From positions 86,823-150,822 of IMG/VR virus record IMGVR_UViG_3300035704_000001: a stretch of DNA of 64,000 nt. One strand, given 5' to 3'. Made by a program: the position numbers and the translations under genes. The notes under the pieces are model-generated. The model saw nothing but the letters and a program-made list of their open reading frames with translations, did not search any database and had not been told where the DNA came from. Below, one piece after another: positions 29,670-36,646 of this stretch. The stretch's first letter is position 1, and every line of letters begins with the position of its first letter. This DNA comes from a virus.

Positions 29670-30140
29670 ATGCCTAGAGCAGGGAGCGGGCACCTGTACG
29701 CGGCGGACCCGGAGCTGGCGGGAATCCTGGCGCAGATGCCCCGGGAGGAGGTCAGGTGCCGCCGCGGGCACCACCGGTGGGCCCGGGACACGGTGCTGCC
29801 CGGCGACGCCTGGCCGGCGGTGGTGCGGGCCTGGCCGACTGGCGATGGCCGGATCAAGGTCGAAGACCCGTGCGTGGACTGCGGGCTGGCCTGGCGGGTG
29901 ACCAGGACCGGCTATGACGGGACGCTGGACGCGTTCGCCCGGTCGCACATCGTCTACCACGAGGACTGGGTGCGCGTCCCGCAGGGCCTGGACCGGCGCA
30001 AGCGGACGATCGGGCGCGAGGGCGACCGCCGCGGGAAGAAGCAGAACACCGCCAGCCTGGCGGCCGCGCTGGCCCGGACCGAGCGGTCCGGGGCGCAACC
30101 GGTGCAGCCGGTCCGGTTCGCGCATGCGGACGCCGGCTGA
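29670..30140 (+). CDS. Zinc-binding basic protein, unknown
   Basis: 156 residues, ATG with GGGAGGTGGG upstream. CRRGHHRW and, 36 residues on, CVDCGLAW form a putative zinc ribbon. The C-terminal half is basic (RRKRTIGREGDRRGKKQN) and suggests nucleic-acid binding. The stop overlaps the next start as TGATG. Confidence 0.6.
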   Translation: MPRAGSGHLYAADPELAGILAQMPREEVRCRRGHHRWARDTVLPGDAWPAVVRAWPTGDGRIKVEDPCVDCGLAWRVTRTGYDGTLDAFARSHIVYHEDWVRVPQGLDRRKRTIGREGDRRGKKQNTASLAAALARTERSGAQPVQPVRFAHADAG

Positions 30141-30607
30141 TGCCTGCCGTCCACCAGGTCATCCTGTATGACGACAAGGCCTGGCCGGAGCATGTCAGGG
30201 CGCAGGAGGTGGTCCGGGTCACGGTGCACTGGCAGGAGATCGGCGACGGCCCGGCCCGCGGCCGGGAGGATGTCGAGCTGTACCTGACCGCAGCCGGGCG
30301 GGTGGACCTGGTAACGGGGCTGAAGGAGTACTTCGACATCGGCCACCGGCCCGGCGCCGCGACCGCCAAGCCGGCGCGGGAGACCTGGACCGGCGGCTCC
30401 CGGCAGGCGTCACTCGACTACTGGCGAGATGTCCGCGACTTCGCTGACCTGTTCGGGCTGAAGCACAGGAAAGACCCGGGCAAGCCTGCCTACGAGACCC
30501 CGGCCGGCTCGTGGTCCTACCCGGGGTGGCTGCGGGAGGCCTACGCCCGCTGGATGGCCGCGGGCAGCCCGGCTCCGGGCGGCGACTGGGTTCCGGAGGA
30601 GGAGTAG
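30140..30607 (+). CDS. Lsr2-like nucleoid-associated protein (tentative)
   Basis: 155 residues. The first half (VILYDDKAWPEHVRAQEVVRVTVHW ... EDVELYLTAAGRVDLVTGLKEYFDIG) follows the Lsr2 dimerisation pattern of YDD, ETV.F..DG, Y.IDL and a closing helix. The second half (YWRDVRDFADLFGLKHRKDPGK ... WSYPGWLREAYARWMAAG) resembles the Lsr2 DNA-binding helices (REWA...G, IP..V..AY.AA). Lsr2 is the xenogeneic silencer of actinobacteria and phages carry variants. The match is partial, with an insertion where the RGR-type hook should be. Confidence 0.4.
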   Translation: MPAVHQVILYDDKAWPEHVRAQEVVRVTVHWQEIGDGPARGREDVELYLTAAGRVDLVTGLKEYFDIGHRPGAATAKPARETWTGGSRQASLDYWRDVRDFADLFGLKHRKDPGKPAYETPAGSWSYPGWLREAYARWMAAGSPAPGGDWVPEEE

Positions 30608-30876
30608 TGGCAGGCGGCTGGAGGCACGTCACCGACGAGCAGGCCCGGTACCGCGGGTCCGGCACCCTGGAGGCCGGCGGTGACGTCGAGGAGTTCGCCC
30701 GGGACATGTTCGGCATGGTCTGGTGGCTGGCGGCACAGCTGGCTGCCCTGGAGGTGAGCCAGGCCGCGGAAGATGAGGTGCTGCGGGAGCACGCGCTGCC
30801 CTGGGTCCGGGTAGCGGGCGAGTACACGCCCGAGGGGTTCGCCCTGGGAGGGCTGGCCGACGGCACGGAGCGCTGA
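30607..30876 (+). CDS. Unknown small protein
   Basis: 89 residues from GTG 30607, overlapping the previous TAG. MFGMVWWLAAQLAALEVSQAAEDEVL is a helix, probably not membrane-spanning. The stop is followed at once by the next GTG. No family recognised. Confidence 0.6.
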   Translation: MAGGWRHVTDEQARYRGSGTLEAGGDVEEFARDMFGMVWWLAAQLAALEVSQAAEDEVLREHALPWVRVAGEYTPEGFALGGLADGTER

Positions 30877-31137
30877 GTGCCCGGCATGCGGCCCGTCCCC
30901 CACGGCATCCACCGCGAGCGGGTCGGCGACTGCCAGCCGGCTACCTGGTATGTCGTGTGGCTGGGCGCGCCGCATGCCGATGGCTCAGTAGTGATCGGCC
31001 GGTCAAAGCGGCTGGGCGCGCACCAGCTGCACCGGTTCTTCCCCGAGCGGCCGGGCGTGGCCTGCGAGGACATCAAGGGCTGGGTTACCGGGGCCCTGTG
31101 GCTGAAGGAAGTGCATGATGGCGCTCCGCCTGATTGA
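30877..31137 (+). CDS. Unknown small protein
   Basis: 86 residues from GTG 30877. GDCQPATWYVVWLGAPHADGSVVIGRSKRLGAHQLHRFF has alternating hydrophobic residues. Overlaps the next gene by 23 nt. No family recognised. Confidence 0.6.
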   Translation: MPGMRPVPHGIHRERVGDCQPATWYVVWLGAPHADGSVVIGRSKRLGAHQLHRFFPERPGVACEDIKGWVTGALWLKEVHDGAPPD

Positions 31138-31291
31138 CCTGCGCAGGGCAGCGGCGCACGAGTATCCCGAGCTGCGCGGCGGCCCCGGGCGGCTGACCTG
31201 GTGGCAGGTCAACTGCTGGTGGGTTACCGCCGCCGCCATCTTGTACTCCGACATGCTCCTGTGGATCGCGGTGACGATCACGCGGGGGTGA
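31115..31291 (+). CDS. Small single-pass membrane protein
   Basis: 58 residues from ATG 31115. After a polar N-terminus containing EYPELRGGPG, the segment WWQVNCWWVTAAAILYSDMLLWIAVTI is hydrophobic and probably spans the membrane. Its TGA overlaps the GTG of the following hydrolase-like gene, suggesting coupling. Possible holin or lysis accessory. Confidence 0.6.
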   Translation: MMALRLIDLRRAAAHEYPELRGGPGRLTWWQVNCWWVTAAAILYSDMLLWIAVTITRG

Positions 31292-31893
31292 GCAAGCCGC
31301 TGACGCTGCCCCTGTCCGTGCCCGTGGTGATGGCCCCGCCGGCCCCCGGTGACTTCTGCTGCGTGCCGGTCTCCGGCTGGACCGGGTTCGGCATCGAGCT
31401 GGGCCAGTGGCTGGGCGGCGACAAGTTCCAGGCGTACGACCACGCGGAGATTTTCGTCGGGCAGGCCGACGCCGCGGGCCCGCACGGCTACACCGTCAGC
31501 GCCTACCCGGACAACGGGAAGAAGGGGAAGACCGGCCGGCGGCCGCTGCCGTGCGACCCGGCGCAGCTGCCGGGCTCGCTGTGGTCCTCGGGCCTGATCG
31601 CGCTGACCGGCCCCGAGCGGTCCGCCATCCTGGGCTGGGCGATGGACCACGCTGACGTCCGGTACAGCTTCGCCGACTACGGCGCACTGATTATGCACCG
31701 CCTGCGGCTGGACACCGCCTGGCTGCAGGAGTACATCGCATCGAGCACGCACCTGATCTGCTCCCAGTTCGTCGATGCGGCCTACGGCGAGGGCGGCAAC
31801 GTCCACCTGTTCTCTGATGACAGGTGGCCGGGCTACGTCAAGCCGGGTGACCTCGCGGGCATGCTCCAGGACCTGATGGCCCAGGCGCGCTGA
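31288..31893 (+). CDS. Permuted papain/NlpC-P60-like hydrolase
   Basis: 201 residues. GDFCCVPVSGW, YDHAEIFVGQ near residue 50 (catalytic His candidate), and HLICSQFVDAAYGEGG near residue 155 (catalytic Cys candidate) give the His-before-Cys order of the circularly permuted YiiX/NlpC fold. In phages such proteins cleave peptidoglycan peptides or act on lipids/amides. It lies between two small membrane proteins, an arrangement compatible with a lysis cassette or with a tail-delivered enzyme. The start is GTG 31288, overlapping TGA. Confidence 0.7.
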   Translation: MSKPLTLPLSVPVVMAPPAPGDFCCVPVSGWTGFGIELGQWLGGDKFQAYDHAEIFVGQADAAGPHGYTVSAYPDNGKKGKTGRRPLPCDPAQLPGSLWSSGLIALTGPERSAILGWAMDHADVRYSFADYGALIMHRLRLDTAWLQEYIASSTHLICSQFVDAAYGEGGNVHLFSDDRWPGYVKPGDLAGMLQDLMAQAR

Positions 31894-31894
31894 G

Positions 31895-32062
31895 GTGGAT
31901 TCTGCGGGCCTGCACCGCCGTCCGCCGCCGCCGCTCGCCTGGAGGCTCTGGCACGGGCTGAGGCGCACGCTGGCCGCGTGCTGGCCGGGCTGGGTGAACG
32001 CGCTCCGGATCGCCCTGCTGCTGGCTGTGCTGGTGCTGCACATCATCGGCTGGCTGCCCTAG
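31895..32062 (+). CDS. Small membrane protein, possible holin
   Basis: 55 residues from GTG 31895, one base after the hydrolase stop. An arginine- and proline-rich N-terminus (HRRPPPPLAWRLWHGLRR) precedes one hydrophobic helix ALRIALLLAVLVLHIIGWL. Size and neighbourhood fit a holin or signal-anchor lysis protein, unproven. Confidence 0.55.
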   Translation: MDSAGLHRRPPPPLAWRLWHGLRRTLAACWPGWVNALRIALLLAVLVLHIIGWLP

Positions 32063-32114
32063 GCGCGGGCGGCCGATTCGGCAAGGCAGACACCGCCTAT
32101 CGAGGAGGCCCCCG

Positions 32115-32918
32115 ATGCCTGCTGCCGGCAAGCTCGGCCGACTGCCCATGGACCCGGAGCGCCCGCGGCTCACCCTGGAGAAGTACCTCAGCCCCCGCAC
32201 CCCGCTGGCCAGGGCCGGCCTGCCGGCGGTGCCGCTGAAGAGGGACGTGGACCGGCTCAGCCGGGTCTCCAGCTGGCCGATGTACGTCAACGACCAGCTC
32301 GGCTGCTGCACCATCGCGGCCGCGGGCCACATGTTCGGGGCCTGGAACGTCTACGCCGGCCGGCCCGAGGTGCTGTTCAGCGATGACGAGATCATCAGGA
32401 CCTACTCCGCGGTCGGCGGCTACGTGCCCGGCGAGGCGGACACCGACCAGGGCTGCGTCATGGCCGACGTGCTGGCCTACCTCAAGAACACCGGCATGAC
32501 CGACACCGCCGGCAAGGTGCACAAGATCTCCGGGTACGCCGCGTTCGGCAACCCGGCCGACGAGCTGCTGCTGGGCCAGGTCGTGGACGTCTTCGGCTCG
32601 GTCTACACCGGCTTCAACGTGCAGCAGCACATGATGGACGAGTTCGAGGACGGCCAGGTGTGGACCTGGCAGCCGGGGGACGAGGAGGTCGGCGGGCACT
32701 GCGTCCCGCTGCAGCGGCGCGAGGCAGCGGGCTCCCGGCACGGCATCCTGGACTACATCACCTGGGCGGTCGAGCAGCACGCCGACTTCGGCTGGCAGGC
32801 CGGCGCGGTCGAGGAGGCCTGGGCCGTGGTCACGAACGACTGGCTGGAGACGAACGGCTCGACGGCTGACGGGCTGGACCTGACCCAGCTGCTGGCCGAC
32901 ACGCGCTACGTAGGGTAA
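32115..32918 (+). CDS. Papain-like cysteine hydrolase
   Basis: 267 residues, ATG with GAGGAGG upstream. WPMYVNDQLGCCTIAAAGHM near residue 54 has the Q...C pattern of papain-like enzymes; GGHCVPLQ near residue 194 supplies the His and DYITWAVEQH resembles the following W.N/TWG region. Such proteins occur widely in actinophages near lysis or tail genes. Substrate (peptidoglycan or virion protein) unknown. Confidence 0.65.
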   Translation: MPAAGKLGRLPMDPERPRLTLEKYLSPRTPLARAGLPAVPLKRDVDRLSRVSSWPMYVNDQLGCCTIAAAGHMFGAWNVYAGRPEVLFSDDEIIRTYSAVGGYVPGEADTDQGCVMADVLAYLKNTGMTDTAGKVHKISGYAAFGNPADELLLGQVVDVFGSVYTGFNVQQHMMDEFEDGQVWTWQPGDEEVGGHCVPLQRREAAGSRHGILDYITWAVEQHADFGWQAGAVEEAWAVVTNDWLETNGSTADGLDLTQLLADTRYVG

Positions 32919-32921
32919 CCC

Positions 32922-32933
32922 GATTAGCCCGGT
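32922..32933 (+). promoter_or_regulatory. Start-adjacent GATTA motif
   Basis: GATTAGCCCGGT directly before ATG 32934. Confidence 0.6.
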
Positions 32934-33305
32934 ATGGACGCGGGCACCCTGGCGGCGCTCCTCACCATCGCCGTGACGGTGGCGGGGATCGTTTCCGGCG
33001 TGGCCGGGCACCTGCTGGGCCGGCGCTCTGCTTCGGGCCGGGTGTCCACCTCCGAGGCCAGCGTGCTGTGGGACCAGTCGCAGGACATGCGCCATTCGCA
33101 GGAAGACCGGCTAGCCCGCACCGAGGACCAGCGGGACAAGCTCATCGCTGCCTACACCACGCAGGTGCTGCCGATGCTGGCTGACATCAGCGCCCTGGTC
33201 ACCGGCCTGACCGCGACTGTCTCCGACGGGTTCGAGGAGATCCGCCATCTCTCTGTGCTCCTGCAGCAAGGGGGTGACCGTGCGATATCTTCGCCGGACC
33301 CGTGA
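32934..33305 (+). CDS. Membrane-anchored coiled-coil protein, possible holin/spanin-type
   Basis: 123 residues: an N-terminal membrane helix (LAALLTIAVTVAGIVSGVAGHLLG) then a long charged helical region (VLWDQSQDMRHSQEDRLARTEDQRDKL). Type and position after two hydrolases suit a lysis-associated protein. The start is fixed by the GATTA motif. Confidence 0.55.
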   Translation: MDAGTLAALLTIAVTVAGIVSGVAGHLLGRRSASGRVSTSEASVLWDQSQDMRHSQEDRLARTEDQRDKLIAAYTTQVLPMLADISALVTGLTATVSDGFEEIRHLSVLLQQGGDRAISSPDP

Positions 33306-33477
33306 GCCGCCTGCGCCGCCTGCGCCTGCGGATGACCTGCAGGACAGGGATGACCAGATCGACGACCTACTGGCTACGGCTGCGCAGCTGACCCGGGAAC
33401 TTCGCGAGGCCATCGCCTCCGCCTCGGTCACGCTGCGCAGGCCGAGGCGGATGGAGGGAGATCATGACGCCAGGTGA
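33274..33477 (+). CDS. Small charged helical protein
   Basis: 67 residues from GTG 33274, overlapping both neighbours. Pro-rich N-terminus then a heptad-like helix (DDLQDRDDQIDDLLATAAQLTRELREAI). May interact with the adjacent coiled-coil proteins. Unknown. Confidence 0.5.
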   Translation: MTVRYLRRTREPPAPPAPADDLQDRDDQIDDLLATAAQLTRELREAIASASVTLRRPRRMEGDHDAR

Positions 33478-33922
33478 GAGCGGGGAGCTGGGGCAGGACG
33501 AGCGGCCGGACCGGGAGCCCCTGCCGGGTGACGGCGCGCTGTCCGAGCCTGAGCTGGCCCGGCTGGAAGCCATCAGCGACACGCTGGACAGGGTATCCAC
33601 CCGGATCGAGACGGTGGCCGGGCGTGAGCGCACGACCCGGCACATGACCTGGTGGCTGGCGGGCTCGTTCGCGCTCGACATCGTGCTGACCATCGTCGTC
33701 ACCATCTTGACCATCAGTGCCATCGGCCAGTCGTCCTCGCTGCACCAGTCCCAGCTGGCCGCGTGCGCCATCGGCAACCAGACGCGGACCGAGCAGCTGC
33801 AGCTCTGGGAGTTCCTGTTCAAGCTCACCGGCGGGGCCAAGACCCCGCAGGAGCAGAAGCTGCTCAAGTTCGTCCAGCACACGTTCACCCCGGTCAACTG
33901 CGCCCAGGTCTACCGCCAGTAG
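33464..33922 (+). CDS. Membrane protein with central transmembrane helix
   Basis: 152 residues, ATG with GGAGGGAG upstream. A helical N-terminal half (LEAISDTLDRVSTRIETVAGRER), one hydrophobic segment (GSFALDIVLTIVVTILTISAIG) and an outer domain with two cysteines. Third of three consecutive coiled-coil/membrane genes; lysis or envelope role inferred. Confidence 0.55.
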   Translation: MTPGESGELGQDERPDREPLPGDGALSEPELARLEAISDTLDRVSTRIETVAGRERTTRHMTWWLAGSFALDIVLTIVVTILTISAIGQSSSLHQSQLAACAIGNQTRTEQLQLWEFLFKLTGGAKTPQEQKLLKFVQHTFTPVNCAQVYRQ

Positions 33923-33932
33923 CGCGCCTGCC

Positions 33933-33944
33933 GATTAACCCGGT
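33933..33944 (+). promoter_or_regulatory. GATTA motif without a start codon
   Basis: GATTAACCCGGT, a near-perfect copy, is followed by CAG instead of ATG. The tail tube gene starts 32 nt further on with its own AGGAGAGG site. This copy argues that the motif acts in transcription and not in start-codon recognition. Confidence 0.65.
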
Positions 33945-33976
33945 CAGACGCACAGCCGAGCAGGAGAGGCGCGGAC

Positions 33977-34639
33977 ATGCCGACGGCCAGCAACACGTTC
34001 CCCGGAACGCCGTTCGAGGGCTTCTCGCTCTCGCACGCCGCCATCCTGGACGGCTCCACCGGAGCGGAAAGCGCCACTGTTTATGGCGTGCGCAACGGCA
34101 CCATTTCCACGGACCAGGGCAACTTCGAAAACACCGGTGACGATGTTGTCCTTTCCGAGCATTTCTGGATTAACTTCGCAAACGTCACCATCGAGGAAGG
34201 GTACATTCCTTTCTCGACCATTGCGAAGATCACCGGCACGACCGTGACCAGCAGCGGAGCTGCCGGAGCGGACTACTACGCCATCCCGCTGTGGACCCTG
34301 GCCTCCATGAACCAGGTGACCCAGCCGCTGGCTATCCGGGTGCCTTCCAAGGACGCCGGCGGGCAGATCCGGACGCTCGACTTCGTGCTTTACCGGGTGC
34401 AATTCCAGCCGTTTAACTTCACCGGCCCGTCGTACAAGACCGGCCTTTCCTGCTCCATTGCGGGGCGCGCCCTGTTCTCCACCGTCAACGAGATCGGGAC
34501 CTCGCTGCCGGCCGCCTACGGCGGGGCGTCGGGCACCTCCGGTACCGCCATCGGCCGCCTGGTCTCCTGGCCCGGCTCGGTCACCGGCGCCTTCACCCCC
34601 GAGCCCTTCCAGTCGGTGGCCTCGGGCGGCGTGGTCTAA
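33977..34639 (+). CDS. Major tail tube protein
   Basis: 220 residues, ATG with AGGAGAGG upstream. Beta-rich throughout (GIPFSTIA-like strands, YAIPLWTLASMNQVTQPLAIRVPSKD, TLDFVLYRVQFQPFNFTGPSYKTGL). It precedes the tail assembly chaperone genes and tape measure, the canonical place. The first third has more A/T third positions than the neighbours, perhaps tuned for high expression. Confidence 0.75.
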   Translation: MPTASNTFPGTPFEGFSLSHAAILDGSTGAESATVYGVRNGTISTDQGNFENTGDDVVLSEHFWINFANVTIEEGYIPFSTIAKITGTTVTSSGAAGADYYAIPLWTLASMNQVTQPLAIRVPSKDAGGQIRTLDFVLYRVQFQPFNFTGPSYKTGLSCSIAGRALFSTVNEIGTSLPAAYGGASGTSGTAIGRLVSWPGSVTGAFTPEPFQSVASGGVV

Positions 34640-34891
34640 GTGGCCCGCGAGCGGAAGAACTGGCCGGACGACGGCTCCCACTCTGCGGAGCCGGGCTTCC
34701 CGGTGCCCGAGGGCATCAAGGGCTGGTGCTTCCGCTGCCAGGCCTACTGCGGCGGCGAGGACCCGGGCATCAAGTGCAACTGCTGCCGGGGCAACCCGCC
34801 GCCGGAGCGGGAGGCAGCCACCGGAGCCGACGTCATCGAGCGGCAGCAGCAGGACCCGGACCTGCGCGACGACAGCGGATCTAGGCCGTAG
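34640..34891 (+). CDS. Zinc-ribbon protein
   Basis: 83 residues from GTG 34640, one base after the tail tube stop. CFRCQAYCGG and CNCCRGN give a four- to five-cysteine cluster. Charged termini. Unknown function. Confidence 0.55.
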   Translation: MARERKNWPDDGSHSAEPGFPVPEGIKGWCFRCQAYCGGEDPGIKCNCCRGNPPPEREAATGADVIERQQQDPDLRDDSGSRP

Positions 34892-34899
34892 GAGGACCA

Positions 34900-35337
34900 G
34901 TGGCAGAGCGGAAGTCCGCGCAGGAGCGGGCCGAGGAGCGGGACGCCGAGCAGGCCCGGCTGGAGCGGGAGCGCGCCGGCACGCAGGCCGGCACGCACAT
35001 GAAGGCACCGGACGAGCCGGCGCGCGGGCAGCAGGCTAACGCCCGCCAGACCGGGGACCAGGACAAGGCGGAGCCCGGCCTGCCCAGCCCGGTGCGCGCG
35101 GAGGACCGCGACCAGGAGTCCTACGACCGGGAGATGTCCGGCCGTCGGCGCGGCCGCCGCGGTGACCGGGACCCGGAGCGCGAGGAGTACGAGCGCGAGC
35201 GCGAGCGCGACTCGCACCTGCCGCTGGAGGAGCGCCGCCCCGAGTTCCTGACCGAGGAAGAGCGGACCGAGCAGGTGGAGCACATCCACCGGCTGTACCC
35301 GAAGGGGTACTCGCCGACCGCCGGCCTGGGCGAGTAG
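34900..35337 (+). CDS. Highly charged disordered protein
   Basis: 145 residues from GTG 34900 with GGAGGA upstream. Dominated by Glu, Arg, Asp and Gln (AQERAEERDAEQARLERERAG, REEYERERERDSHLPLEERRP), with the only compact part near the end (EEERTEQVEHIHRLYPKGYSP). Could be a structural spacer or tail-associated protein. Confidence 0.55.
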   Translation: MAERKSAQERAEERDAEQARLERERAGTQAGTHMKAPDEPARGQQANARQTGDQDKAEPGLPSPVRAEDRDQESYDREMSGRRRGRRGDRDPEREEYERERERDSHLPLEERRPEFLTEEERTEQVEHIHRLYPKGYSPTAGLGE

Positions 35338-35391
35338 TCCGATAGCACCCGGCGAGCGCGACACTGCGCTCCCAGAGTCCCTGGAGGACCG

Positions 35392-36075
35392 ATGCCGGAC
35401 GAAGAGAACGAGCTGGACCGGCTGGACCCCCAGTCCCAGGTCGTGAAGCTCACCACCGGGCTGCAGGTGGATATCGTCCGGATGCGGACGCGCCAGTTCT
35501 TCCGGCTGCTGCGGGTGCTGACGCACGGGGCCGGGCCCGCCATGATGCGGGCCGGCCTGGACTTCTCCGCCGGGGCCCAGCAGTTCACCGCCCAGCTGCT
35601 CACGCTGGTGGTCATGTCGATCCCCGACGCCGAGCAGGAGGCCATCTCCTTCCTGCAGTCGATGTGCAAGCCGCACGGCGCCACCGACAAGCCCGACTCC
35701 CAGCTCACCAAGGCCGAGCGCGAGGGCAACGAGGCGCTGTACGAGCGGTTCAACAAGGACCTGTTCAACCCCGAGCTGGACGACACCCTGGACCTGATCG
35801 AGGCCATCGTCACGATCGAGGCGCCGGAACTGCAGGCCCTGGGAAAAAAGATCCAGCGGATGATGGACCTGTTCCGCAAGACGGGCCAGGACAAGGGCGA
35901 GAAGGAGCCGGAGCCGGGACCGGAGGAGCTGGCCTCGCAGGGATCTTCGCCCAGGCCTTCGACCTCCTCAGCAGCGAGTACGGATGGTCCGACGAGTACA
36001 TCCTCGCCCTCCCCCTCTGCCGGCTCCGGCAGGTCTCCGAAGCAGTCCGCCAGCGTAAAGACCGAGACCGGGTAG
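35392..36075 (+). CDS. Tail assembly chaperone, short form (G-like)
   Basis: 227 residues, ATG with GGAGGA upstream. KLTTGLQVDIVRMRTRQFFRLLRVLTHGAG, helical middle, then an acidic tail. The next frame continues the longer product by -1 frameshift at GGGAAAA (35841-35847), the slippery heptamer seen in many tailed phages. Together G and G-T forms chaperone the tape measure during tail assembly. Codon bias suggests the first frame is constrained up to about 35935. Confidence 0.8.
   Translation: MPDEENELDRLDPQSQVVKLTTGLQVDIVRMRTRQFFRLLRVLTHGAGPAMMRAGLDFSAGAQQFTAQLLTLVVMSIPDAEQEAISFLQSMCKPHGATDKPDSQLTKAEREGNEALYERFNKDLFNPELDDTLDLIEAIVTIEAPELQALGKKIQRMMDLFRKTGQDKGEKEPEPGPEELASQGSSPRPSTSSAASTDGPTSTSSPSPSAGSGRSPKQSASVKTETG
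35841..35847 (+). other. Programmed -1 frameshift slippery site
   Basis: G GGA AAA in the frame of the upstream chaperone, followed by AAG. A slip to GGG AAA moves into the frame ending at 36482. No other X XXY YYZ heptamer exists in the overlap. Confidence 0.75.
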
Positions 36076-36482
36076 CCCGGCTCCGGCTCGCGGAATGGCA
36101 GGTCAAGACGGTGTGCTCGTTCATCGGGGCGCAGGCCCCGATCGACACCAAGCAGACCGGCGGGAAGAACCCGCTGGTCGAGCTGGCGCACGCCATCGAC
36201 ATCATGGGCGAGCAGTCCGACGCCGACCGGGAGCTGGAGGCGATGCGGGGCCCGCGGGTGGCGGACAGCATCGAGGACGATCCCCGGTTCGCCAAGGTGG
36301 CGGCCGATCCGGAGGCCGGCCAGGAGGCTGCCAACGGGCAGGGCTCGTACGAGGGCTTCATGGCCATGTTCGGCGGCGGCTCCCCGCTGCCGCCGGGGGC
36401 CGGGGGAGAGCCGGATTCCCGCCCGGACCTGCGCGAGGAGGCGCAGGAGGAGTATCCCGAGCTGCGGACGGGAGACACCTGA
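35841..36482 (+). CDS. Tail assembly chaperone extension (T part, via frameshift)
   Basis: The -1 frame carries a clear protein from about 35940: GIFAQAFDLLSSEYGWSDEYILALPLCRLRQVSEAVRQRKDRDRVARLRLAEWQVKT, typical of the T domain in actinophage tail chaperones, with a Gly-rich end. It has no start of its own and is expressed as fusion with the gene at 35392. The stop overlaps the next ATG. Confidence 0.75.
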   Translation, partial: GKKDPADDGPVPQDGPGQGREGAGAGTGGAGLAGIFAQAFDLLSSEYGWSDEYILALPLCRLRQVSEAVRQRKDRDRVARLRLAEWQVKTVCSFIGAQAPIDTKQTGGKNPLVELAHAIDIMGEQSDADRELEAMRGPRVADSIEDDPRFAKVAADPEAGQEAANGQGSYEGFMAMFGGGSPLPPGAGGEPDSRPDLREEAQEEYPELRTGDT

Positions 36483-36646
36483 TGCTGTACTGGCTCAGCT
36501 GGCGCTCTCCCCTGCTCCCGGTGCGGCTGTGGCACATCCTGCTCGACGGCACCTGGTGCCCGTGCGAGCGCAGCCGCCGGTACAGGGCCGCCCTGCGGCA
36601 GGCCCTGGAGGACCCGGCCGGGCTGGACTGGGGAGTTGACCCCTGA
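36482..36646 (+). CDS. Small basic protein between chaperone and tape measure
   Basis: 54 residues; ATG overlaps the chaperone stop (TGATG) and its stop overlaps the tape measure ATG. MLYWLSWRSPLLPVRLWHILLDGTWCPCERSRRYRAALRQALEDP. Rare position for a separate gene; may assist tail assembly. Confidence 0.55.
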   Translation: MLYWLSWRSPLLPVRLWHILLDGTWCPCERSRRYRAALRQALEDPAGLDWGVDP

